DNA of 64,000 nt from Deltaproteobacteria bacterium (GTDB lineage: Bacteria; Myxococcota_A; UBA9042; DTJE01). Position 1 is the first letter of the stretch. Each line of letters begins with the position of its first letter. Below the pieces are notes generated by a model. It did not search any database. It was not told where the DNA came from and saw nothing but the letters and a program-made list of their open reading frames with translations. Positions 30,801 to 37,381 of the stretch are shown one piece after another. The translations under genes were made by a program, and so were the position numbers. The DNA is taken from positions 1 to 64,000 of the forward strand of contig JAKPTZ010000030.1 in the NCBI GenBank assembly GCA_029555025.1, read 5' to 3'.

Positions 30801-30997
30801 GCGGCGCGGCCGTCGATTGCCGCGACGGGCTGTCCTGCACCGAGGACCTGTGTGACCAGTCAACCGGATGCTATCAGCGCCTGCGCGAGAACTGCAGTTG
30901 TCGCGAGGACAATGAATGCGTGGTGAAGGGTTCGAAGACCTGTTGTGAGTACCGGTTTGGTGATTGGGGCCGCGAGTGTTACTACAACTGCGACTGA
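27848..30997 (+). CDS. Giant Cys-rich tandem-repeat lipoprotein
   Basis: Predicted surface lipoprotein of 1049 residues; function unknown. The signal peptide ends in a lipobox (FLLVAC near residue 18), followed by an Asp-rich tether of about 80 residues. The rest consists of roughly two dozen repeats of about 35-45 residues built on the pattern CDDGNxCTxDxC-x(4-8)-GxC. Such repeats occur in Myxococcota surface proteins. The very many cysteines suggest a rigid disulfide-rich, perhaps Ca-binding rod. The ATG at 27848 is chosen for its GAGGTG and for the lipoprotein signal. It converges with a related - strand gene after 13 bases. Confidence 0.85.
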   Translation: MNRPVLLLVSCVFLLVACGGGGEPDFDVQQPFDEGGFLDQQTGEDQSGTDTRNDVIPPDSGSDGVSEVVQPDSVIIDDLAGDSAGETGGDTIQDVATPCTRDEECADDNICTTDECGEDGVCRHFCVCEAECGTDDDCAAETCKVASCKVVSGSGDCVSAKCEVTDLDCDDQDPCTTDSCSTATGKCRNVRIPGCGGCKSDTECVDTSECTVDFCDIIAGECVFAPIDCADGDDCTADYCVAGFGCVNAVTCACSVNSQCDDNNACTIDSCTPEGECVYAGVSCDDGIECTQDSCDRLTGCVNAPAGELCESVAECNDDDNCTIDSCSASGCCDHKEIKDCRRCFSDAECDDGNDCTLDGCNTEVYYCVHIASTGTCSDSNPCTTGDRCQDGACIPGRLTDCDDGQPCTVDYCGLDGACVNQPIPLCSACQGHDDCDDGSLCTVDSCVEGTCRFVRSICDDGNLCTDDFCDASVGCVARNNSDPCDDEDICTVDDVCLDGQCTGGSGLAPCDDGNECTQDWCDPVTGCQVSPLEGPCEDGDPCTTDDYCVLGECVAGAGGCNDDDLCTIDKCRAGVGCEYLTVDCNDRNKCTTDSCDPLKGCINAPIVCDDQDACTVDSCVPSSGECRFERIEIDDDDACTVDECDPTTGVIHKVKNCPHDPCFAASCDPRTGMCSQAPLVCDDQNPCTVDSCNSGTSTCVFQEKDCAVSNKCVEGFCNPKNGNCETAPKDCDDGNQCTNDSCDPAVGCLNQARDGACEDGDFCTVGDTCQAGVCKTGNPRVCDSDQCTQGFCDSSYGCRFSPRNEGLPCSDGSICTAGDKCIGGICIGSPTVSCDDGNPCTTDYCDPREGCVSTNNNNSCDDGLDCTKGDVCRAGACTGTPVVCEQDGNQCTDNVCVEGAGCTSVVLAGQPCDDGLGCTEPDTCDNNAVCAGLPKVCVSPNTCLVGECVEGRDCVFAVRDDGSPCSDGNACTSNDTCSGGTCKSGAAVDCRDGLSCTEDLCDQSTGCYQRLRENCSCREDNECVVKGSKTCCEYRFGDWGRECYYNCD

Positions 30998-31010
30998 CGT
31001 TTTCCCGGCA

Positions 31011-33689
31011 TCACCAGAATTTTACGGCCCATTCGGTAACACGGTAATTGCCGGAATCGGCAATCACCAGCCGGTAGTCGGCGCCATTCCCGATCACGTC
31101 GATGTCCGAAGGGTAGAAGAAGCTGCCGGTTCCGGAACCGAACGAGCCGAGTGTTCCGGTCGGCTTTCCGTAATCGTTGAAAAAGACCAGCCTGTGGTTG
31201 TAGGTGTCGGCAACGACCGCGCCACCGCCGGGGAGGGCAGCGATCCCGCCCGGACTGGCCAGGGCCAGTTCCTTGTCAGGTTTGATTACCTGATCAAGCA
31301 CGCCGTCGGCGGAAAAGACCTGGATTCTGTTGTTCTGCGTGTCGCATACCCAGACCCGGCCGTCCCGCCCGACGGTGATGGCCGAAGGCGTCCTGAATCG
31401 TCCCGGACTTGTTCCAAAGGCGCCGAAGGTGAACATGAGGACGCCAAGCCTGTTATGGACGCTGATCCTGTGATTTCCGGTGTCGGCAACATAGATGCGG
31501 TTTGAATCCGGCGAGACCGCGACGTCCCTCGGGGTGTCGAATTTTCCGGGATCCATGCCAGGCTTGCCGAACGAATACAGGAATACGCCGGCCGGGGTCA
31601 TCACCTGGATGCGGCCGTTGAGGTTGTCGGCAATCAGCACCCGACCCTCTGATGCGGCAATGCCGCGGGGAGACAGGAACTTGCCGGGAACCGTTCCGTA
31701 TCCGCCCAGCATGCGGATGAATTTTCCTGAACCGTCAAAGACCTGCACATAATGGGTCCTGGAGTCTGCAACCAGGAACTGGAAGCCGTCGCCGTCAGGA
31801 CCGGGAACCGTCGCCACATCGGTCGGCGAGTTGAACTGGCCGGATTGCGACCCCGGTTCGCCGAACTGGCCGACCTGTATCCAGGTTCTTGAGAAATCGC
31901 ATCGCGATTCACGGCAGAAACCGTTGATTCCCGCCGATCTGCAGTGGTAATCGGCCAGGCACGCCGGTGCCAGGCATGTCGCGGTCACCGCCGGGTTGTC
32001 CAGATAGACGCCGCGACCGTCGTTGGATACATTGTCGTAGGTGTCGAACATGAACTCGAACATGACCTGCCGTCCGGAATACCCTGAAATGTCGATCGAA
32101 ACCTGCGTTGTCGTCTCTCCGGGGATTTGCGCCGATTGATCCCACAGAAGCGATCGGGCCCGTCCAAGCGAGGTGTCCGCGATGATCCACACCTGAAGCT
32201 CGTCGTATCCGCCGATCGGGTCAACATCCATCCACAGGTCGAAGGACAGCTTCAGCGAGCTTGCGGCCGGCAGCATGACGGGCGGCGATGTTATCGAACC
32301 CGAAGCCTGGTAGCCTGTTCCGTATCCGCTCTCGTCCTCGTTGCCGAAATAGAAGGATGGCGCCTCGATGCCCGGAATGTCCGTCAGCAGACCTTCGCGC
32401 CATCCGGCCTCGGGCGCATCGTTGTCAACGCTCCAGCCGCCGCCGAGACCCGCGGAAAGGTCGTCACTCCATGTGTCCGGCCGACAGCAGCCTGTCTGGC
32501 CAAGCGCGCCAGTCCTGCACTGGTGGTTGACGTCGCAGATTGGCCGCACGCATGCCGGTGTTTCGGGGCAGTCCGCGATGGAAAGGCAGCAGCCTTCCGT
32601 TCTCTTTATTCCGGTCGTGCAGTTCCCGGTTGAAACGTCGCATATTCCAGGTTCGCAGGGTCCCGCGGCAGGGCATTGGGAATCGTCGGTGCACGCCGAA
32701 CATCCCTGGATTCGGTCGTGGCGGCAGCCGCCCTGATAACAGTAGTCCGTGGTGCACCAGTCGTTATCGTCGCAGTCGGCGGGAGTTCCGGAACACCTTC
32801 CCTCGATGCATCGGTCGTCGGTCGTGCAACCGTTCTGATCGGCGCATGTGCCGCTGATCGGCTCGTGGATGCATCCCGTCAACTGGGTGCAGTAATCGAG
32901 CGTGCAGATGTTGCCGTCATTGCAGTCGGCCGGCTTTCCCGGTCTGCATGAGCCCTGGCTGCACATGTCGTCCTTCGTGCACTGGTTGTTGTCGTCGCAG
33001 GCGATGTCGCTGGCCGGGTGGTGATTGCACTCACCGGCCGAGCAGTAATCAATCGTGCACATGTTGTCGTCGGCGCAGTCCTTTCGAACCCCCTCGACGC
33101 AGCGGCCGGCTTCGCAGCGGTCGCCCTCGGTGCACGGGTCATAGTCGAAGCATTCCATGATGATGGTGAATCCGGCACCGTTGTCCGAACACCTGTAAAG
33201 CGTGTCCTGATGGCAGAAATTGGCGCCGGGACTGCAAAGGTGCTGCCGACAGGTTCCGTCGTCGCACCATGCCGTCAGGCCGCAATGTCGATCCTGGGTG
33301 CATTCCAGACATTCCAGGGTTTCCGGGTCGCAGATCGAGTTCGGGCAGTGCGCGCAGGGATCGAAGGCGTCGGTTACGTCCAGGTCGCCAGACGATTCAT
33401 CGCCGGAATCCACGGTGTCAGCATCGTGACCGGTCATGGTGTCTTCACCGGTGTCGCCGCCGTTGCCGTCGTCGCCGTCGATGCCGATATCTCTCTCCAG
33501 GTCGGATTCGATGTCCCGGTCGGCGTCCGGCCCGATCCGGTCTTCCCCGACGTCCACGCCGGAATCAGGAATAAGCACCTCGGCCGCATCGTATTCGCCG
33601 TCGGTTCCCGTCGTCGCATCAGATACACGTTCCTGAACGCAGCCGACCGAAACCGCAATCAGCACAATGTATGGAATCCAGGGTTTCAT
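31011..33689 (-). CDS. Lipoprotein with Cys-rich repeats and C-terminal NHL beta-propeller
   Basis: Predicted surface lipoprotein of 892 residues, function unknown. The lipobox (AVSVGC near residue 17) is followed by an Asp/Glu-rich tether, then CDDxNxCTxDxC-type repeats as in its convergent neighbour. A beta-sandwich-like region follows (about 400-540, with GQVMFEFMFDTYDN-like sequence), then about six NHL repeats of the form SPRGIA...VLIADNLNGRIQV to the C-terminus. The ATG at 33689 is preferred over the TTG just before it. Confidence 0.84.
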   Translation of the reverse strand: MKPWIPYIVLIAVSVGCVQERVSDATTGTDGEYDAAEVLIPDSGVDVGEDRIGPDADRDIESDLERDIGIDGDDGNGGDTGEDTMTGHDADTVDSGDESSGDLDVTDAFDPCAHCPNSICDPETLECLECTQDRHCGLTAWCDDGTCRQHLCSPGANFCHQDTLYRCSDNGAGFTIIMECFDYDPCTEGDRCEAGRCVEGVRKDCADDNMCTIDYCSAGECNHHPASDIACDDNNQCTKDDMCSQGSCRPGKPADCNDGNICTLDYCTQLTGCIHEPISGTCADQNGCTTDDRCIEGRCSGTPADCDDNDWCTTDYCYQGGCRHDRIQGCSACTDDSQCPAAGPCEPGICDVSTGNCTTGIKRTEGCCLSIADCPETPACVRPICDVNHQCRTGALGQTGCCRPDTWSDDLSAGLGGGWSVDNDAPEAGWREGLLTDIPGIEAPSFYFGNEDESGYGTGYQASGSITSPPVMLPAASSLKLSFDLWMDVDPIGGYDELQVWIIADTSLGRARSLLWDQSAQIPGETTTQVSIDISGYSGRQVMFEFMFDTYDNVSNDGRGVYLDNPAVTATCLAPACLADYHCRSAGINGFCRESRCDFSRTWIQVGQFGEPGSQSGQFNSPTDVATVPGPDGDGFQFLVADSRTHYVQVFDGSGKFIRMLGGYGTVPGKFLSPRGIAASEGRVLIADNLNGRIQVMTPAGVFLYSFGKPGMDPGKFDTPRDVAVSPDSNRIYVADTGNHRISVHNRLGVLMFTFGAFGTSPGRFRTPSAITVGRDGRVWVCDTQNNRIQVFSADGVLDQVIKPDKELALASPGGIAALPGGGAVVADTYNHRLVFFNDYGKPTGTLGSFGSGTGSFFYPSDIDVIGNGADYRLVIADSGNYRVTEWAVKFW

Positions 33690-33730
33690 CAATGTTCCGC
33701 CGGCGCAGCGGCCGGAAAACGTTCAGGGAT

Positions 33731-33736
33731 ATTGTA
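33731..33736 (-). promoter_or_regulatory. Possible -10 element of the NHL lipoprotein gene
   Basis: GGCTACAAT on the minus strand lies 42 bases before the ATG at 33689. The same nine bases occur at the tRNA promoter. No convincing -35 is at the right distance. Confidence 0.3.
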
Positions 33737-33761
33737 GCCTTTTTTTTCCAAACACCCCTCG

Positions 33762-33790
33762 TTGACATGGCCGGGCGTGTCTGCAACAAT
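33762..33790 (+). promoter_or_regulatory. Predicted promoter of the PEGA lipoprotein gene
   Basis: A perfect TTGACA is 17 bases from AACAAT. The start would be near 33797, giving a leader of about 65 bases ending in AGGAGG at 33856-33861. Confidence 0.6.
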
Positions 33791-33863
33791 TCCAGCACGT
33801 TAGTCCCGGCCGCAATTCACCCATTGTAATTCGGCATATCCCCGGGGTTTGACAGGAGGATAA

Positions 33864-34979
33864 ATGAGGTACGAGCTGCTCGCGATCTCGAGTCTGGTTC
33901 TGTTGCCGGTTGCCTGTGCGGCTTCAAGCAGGAACATGGAACAGGAATATCATGATGTTACCCCGGCCCCGGTGGCGATTGTTCAGCCTGCCCAGCCTGT
34001 CGTGGCTCCACCTTCGGCCGAGACGCTTCCCCTGAAGGGTGAATTTGAATGCATGAATGCATTCATTCCGGCTTCGGAAGGCAAGCTGCTGGCAAGAAAG
34101 GCGAAATCACTCGGCTTCGATGGCTTCGTGTTTGTCCAGGCCACGGTTCCCGACGCCCGCATCAATGTCGAGGGGATGACCGGGACTGGCAGCGTCTTTT
34201 TCGGCCCGTCCAAAACCAGGTATGCCATGGTCAGGGCTTCGGCACCTGGATACAGGGATTTCGAGGGATACGTCGAAGTCTTCGAGAAGCAGGTTCGGAA
34301 AGTGAAGCTTCACATGGATGTCGCCGGCGGAACCCTGACCGTGCTGGTCGAGCCGTGGGGCTCCAAGGTGCGGATTGACGGGAAACTCGCGGGCGCGACC
34401 CCGTTGACGGTCAAGAACGTCAAGGCCGGAATTCGCGACGTGATGGTCGAGGCCGAGGGTTGCCGGCTGGTTCCGCTGGACATTCCGCTTGATGGAAGCG
34501 TGGTCATGGGACAGGAGTACTGCCCGCGTGTCCGTGCTTACGTGGCCCCGGTTGTCGTCGCTCCGCCTCCGCCACCGCCGCCGGTCGCCCCGGTTGTCGT
34601 CGAGCCCGTCCGCGCCCCGGTCGTCGAGCAGGCGCCCCCGCCTCCGCCGGTCGTGGTTGCCCCGGCACCAGTCGTGCAGGAACCTGCCCCCGCGCCGGTC
34701 GCAGAACCGCCGGCCGTGATTGAGCCGGCCCCCGCGCCCGCGCCGGTGGCACCCGCTCCCGCCCCGGTTGCCGCGGCACAGTCCGGCCCGAAGCCGAACT
34801 GCCAGAAGGTCTGCGAAAAGTTCGTTCAGGCGGTGTCGATCGAATCGGCGCGTCCGCCGATGTTCAGCGCATGCTTCAACCGTTGCGACAGCGGTGACAT
34901 GGGTTATTCGAAGTGCGCGTGGATGGCCGCGACGATGGCCGACGTCGTCAACTGCAACAAGATGCCGGCCGCGAAGTGA
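33864..34979 (+). CDS. PEGA-domain lipoprotein with Pro-rich linker and Cys-rich C-terminus
   Basis: Predicted envelope lipoprotein of 371 residues; no specific function known. The lipobox ends LLPVAC near residue 18. A central PEGA-type domain (about 150-220) contains VRIDGKLAGATPLTVKNVKAG. A Pro/Ala/Val-rich linker (about 225-310) could span the periplasm or cell wall. The last 60 residues contain six cysteines (CQKVCEKF, CFNRCD, KCAW, VNC) in a helical-looking module. A strong AGGAGG precedes the ATG. Confidence 0.85.
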   Translation: MRYELLAISSLVLLPVACAASSRNMEQEYHDVTPAPVAIVQPAQPVVAPPSAETLPLKGEFECMNAFIPASEGKLLARKAKSLGFDGFVFVQATVPDARINVEGMTGTGSVFFGPSKTRYAMVRASAPGYRDFEGYVEVFEKQVRKVKLHMDVAGGTLTVLVEPWGSKVRIDGKLAGATPLTVKNVKAGIRDVMVEAEGCRLVPLDIPLDGSVVMGQEYCPRVRAYVAPVVVAPPPPPPPVAPVVVEPVRAPVVEQAPPPPPVVVAPAPVVQEPAPAPVAEPPAVIEPAPAPAPVAPAPAPVAAAQSGPKPNCQKVCEKFVQAVSIESARPPMFSACFNRCDSGDMGYSKCAWMAATMADVVNCNKMPAAK

Positions 34980-36533
34980 TCATTTTGGATCTTCCTTTCT
35001 AATCAATCTCTTTCCGTCGATGTCCCATATCCGCGCGGCCCTGGCTTCGTGCCTGGAACCGGGCGGCGCAATTACGTAGGTCAGCCTGGTACCATCCTTC
35101 CGTTCGCGCCATTCGGCTTTGTGAAGCACGCGGGCCACGGTTGCGAATGGCCATGTCCCCATCCTTGTCCCTGGCATGTCGAAAACAAGCCTGAACGATG
35201 AAGGGCCGGCATCCGCAAGGATGGTTCTTGAGGCCTCGACCACAAGGTGAACGGATGCCTTCGATTCCTCGGCGCGATAGTACCTTGCGGTAAGGATGGC
35301 CTGGTTGAGCGCGATGGCCGCCGCCAGGACCATGAGGCCGGCGACCAGCGTCCTTGATCGGCCCAGCCGGGAAACGGCCGCCGCGACGGGAACAATCGCC
35401 AGCGGGAAAAGAACCATGGAGTAGTGCGGGTAAAACGGCTTGGACGTCTTCAGCATCAGCAGGATCAGAACCGGGATGTTGAGGATTGCCAGCACGGTCA
35501 AAGGTTCTGACCGGATGAATGCCGTAACGCCCCGAGAGCCGCGTCGCACGGCATCGAGCAGCACGAATGCGTGGGCGGCGGCCGCGACCGCAAGAGCGGC
35601 GCACAGCAGGGCCAGGGCAGGGTAGCCAGGCCACGACGGAAATCCGAGCAGCGTCGAATAGGCGGTCGAACCCCCGCTTCCAAGAAAGCCCCATTCCGTC
35701 ATCGGGAACCAGAAGCCCTTGCCAAGGAAATAGGTGTAGTCACCGCCGGCGTACAGCAACTGGTAAAGGCCGCCGCGGAAGGCTTCGTACCACGGGGCCG
35801 CAGCTTCGGAAAGCTGGTTCAGAATCCTGGTCGTGTTCGACCATCCGTTGTAAGCATCGACGGCCAGGTACGGGACATAGGTGGCCATGCCGATGGCGGT
35901 TCCACCGGCAATCTGCAATGGCCGGATCCGTGGCCTGAATACGGCCATCATGACCACCGTCATGATTGTAAGGTGCGGGCAGGACATGTGTATCTGGGGA
36001 GACACCACCAGCAGCGTGGCCAGCCAGCCCCACCGGAACCGACCTTCACCGCGGAACGCGGAAAGCAGCAGCCAGATCCACAGCCATCCAAGAGGAACAA
36101 GAAGGTTCGGGTTCCATTGACGATCCGAGAAAAAGACCGAAAACGGATTGAACAGCGAGATGATCAGCCCGAACGTAGCGGCAACGCCCCCGAATTCGCG
36201 TCGCAGGATGAACCAGCCGAAAAGCATCGATGCGCAGTTCAGAAGAACCAGGAAAACGCCGGCACCCCTGGGGTCGTCCGTGAAGAAGAACGGGATCGAC
36301 ATGATCAGGTGGTACAGCCCGCCGGGCGTCATTGCGGCGTCGCCCGTCATGTTGACGCCCTTGACGGGGAAAAGCTTCAGGTCGGCCACCTGCATCGCCG
36401 TTGAGTACTGGGTTGCCTCGTCGCCCGCCAGGCGCGCGTCGGGAACGAACCAGAGCCTGAACAGGCATGAGGCCATCACGAGAGCGACCGCGACGACAAC
36501 GCCCCTTTTTGACTGGAAGAACCGTTCCATCAT
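34980..36533 (-). CDS. Polytopic membrane protein, GT39/ArnT-like glycosyltransferase
   Basis: Predicted inner-membrane glycosyltransferase of the GT-C superfamily using polyprenyl-phosphate sugars. The 517-residue product has roughly ten hydrophobic segments and an Asp-Glu pair in the first periplasmic loop (LAGDEATQYS, near residue 39), as in GT39/ArnT enzymes. Donor and acceptor are unknown. It lies 74 bases after a lipoprotein gene in the pilQ unit, so pilin or envelope glycosylation is possible but unproven. Its stop abuts that of the convergent PEGA gene. Confidence 0.78.
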   Translation of the reverse strand: MMERFFQSKRGVVVAVALVMASCLFRLWFVPDARLAGDEATQYSTAMQVADLKLFPVKGVNMTGDAAMTPGGLYHLIMSIPFFFTDDPRGAGVFLVLLNCASMLFGWFILRREFGGVAATFGLIISLFNPFSVFFSDRQWNPNLLVPLGWLWIWLLLSAFRGEGRFRWGWLATLLVVSPQIHMSCPHLTIMTVVMMAVFRPRIRPLQIAGGTAIGMATYVPYLAVDAYNGWSNTTRILNQLSEAAAPWYEAFRGGLYQLLYAGGDYTYFLGKGFWFPMTEWGFLGSGGSTAYSTLLGFPSWPGYPALALLCAALAVAAAAHAFVLLDAVRRGSRGVTAFIRSEPLTVLAILNIPVLILLMLKTSKPFYPHYSMVLFPLAIVPVAAAVSRLGRSRTLVAGLMVLAAAIALNQAILTARYYRAEESKASVHLVVEASRTILADAGPSSFRLVFDMPGTRMGTWPFATVARVLHKAEWRERKDGTRLTYVIAPPGSRHEARAARIWDIDGKRLIRKEDPK

Positions 36534-36607
36534 GATTCCAGTTCAGTTACGCGTGAAGGATATCACCGGAAGCGACATGATGTGGATTTCGCTGCTTCGA
36601 TGCGGGA

Positions 36608-37381
36608 TCAATAGACCGGGCAGAAGGTGGGGTATTCGGCGATTGCCGGGCAGATGACTGCCGGAACGCCGTAGTCCTGTCCCGGGAAGCAAGGCGGATC
36701 GGTGATCGTGTCGTCGGCCGACGGTCTTACCAGGCATCCGAAGCAGACCTTGATCGGGAACGCCAGTTCGTTCGAATAGATGATTTCGCCCGCCTGGTTC
36801 TCTGCCATGAGCATGACATACACGTTGATGTCGGCACCGTATTCCTCGCCCGCGTGAGTCCTCATGACCTCGCCGATCAGGTTGCCCAGCTCCGTCTTGA
36901 TTACCTCGACGCCGACCGTTCCTTCCTGTTCAGGTTCGGCCCCGGCCGCGACCGTGTGCTGGACGCCGTCGGTTGAGAGGATGAAAAGCTGTTCTTCGGT
37001 CATCCGGCCCGTGGCCTGAAGTTCGTCACCGAGCTGCCCAAGGTCGATCCATACCTTGGCGCCACTGATGTTCAGGTAGTTCGTTTCCACATTGCCGGAT
37101 TCGATCCCTTCCCCGCTGATGGTGGTGCTTTTCATCATCATGTTGCGGAATCGCGGGAACAGGAAGTAGTTGTTGGTCAGCATCGAATCCAGGATGCCGA
37201 ACGCCAGTACCGCCTGGGCCCGCTGGCCGGGCTGGATGATGCACTGCGAACGCGGCGTGATGGCCTGGGCATCATAGATGAACAGGGCCCGCGGGTTCGG
37301 CACCTCGCACGTTACGAGCAGGGGCAGGGACGCTGCCAGTACGCCGACAGCAAGCAGTCTGCCGAAAATGGACTTCTTCAT
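36608..37381 (-). CDS. Predicted lipoprotein, translationally coupled to pilQ
   Basis: A 257-residue protein of no recognised family. The signal peptide ends LPLLVTC at about residue 25, a plausible lipobox, followed by a mature beta-rich domain and a C-terminus with several cysteines (VCFGC, PPC, VIC, FC). Its ATG overlaps the pilQ stop by four bases with GAGAGGTG upstream. The operon place suggests a pilus-secretin accessory lipoprotein in the manner of PilP or a pilotin, but no sequence match to either is visible. Confidence 0.8.
   Translation of the reverse strand: MKKSIFGRLLAVGVLAASLPLLVTCEVPNPRALFIYDAQAITPRSQCIIQPGQRAQAVLAFGILDSMLTNNYFLFPRFRNMMMKSTTISGEGIESGNVETNYLNISGAKVWIDLGQLGDELQATGRMTEEQLFILSTDGVQHTVAAGAEPEQEGTVGVEVIKTELGNLIGEVMRTHAGEEYGADINVYVMLMAENQAGEIIYSNELAFPIKVCFGCLVRPSADDTITDPPCFPGQDYGVPAVICPAIAEYPTFCPVY

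Noticed and set aside
28860-30863. Long Arg/Cys/Ser-rich frames antisense to the Cys-rich lipoprotein gene
   Set aside because: The repeated codon pattern of the sense gene keeps antisense frames open; the products are low-complexity artefacts.
27848-30997. CRISPR array or satellite repeat suggested by the regular cysteine periodicity
   Set aside because: The periodicity is at protein level; the DNA units are diverged and lack identical repeats and spacers.
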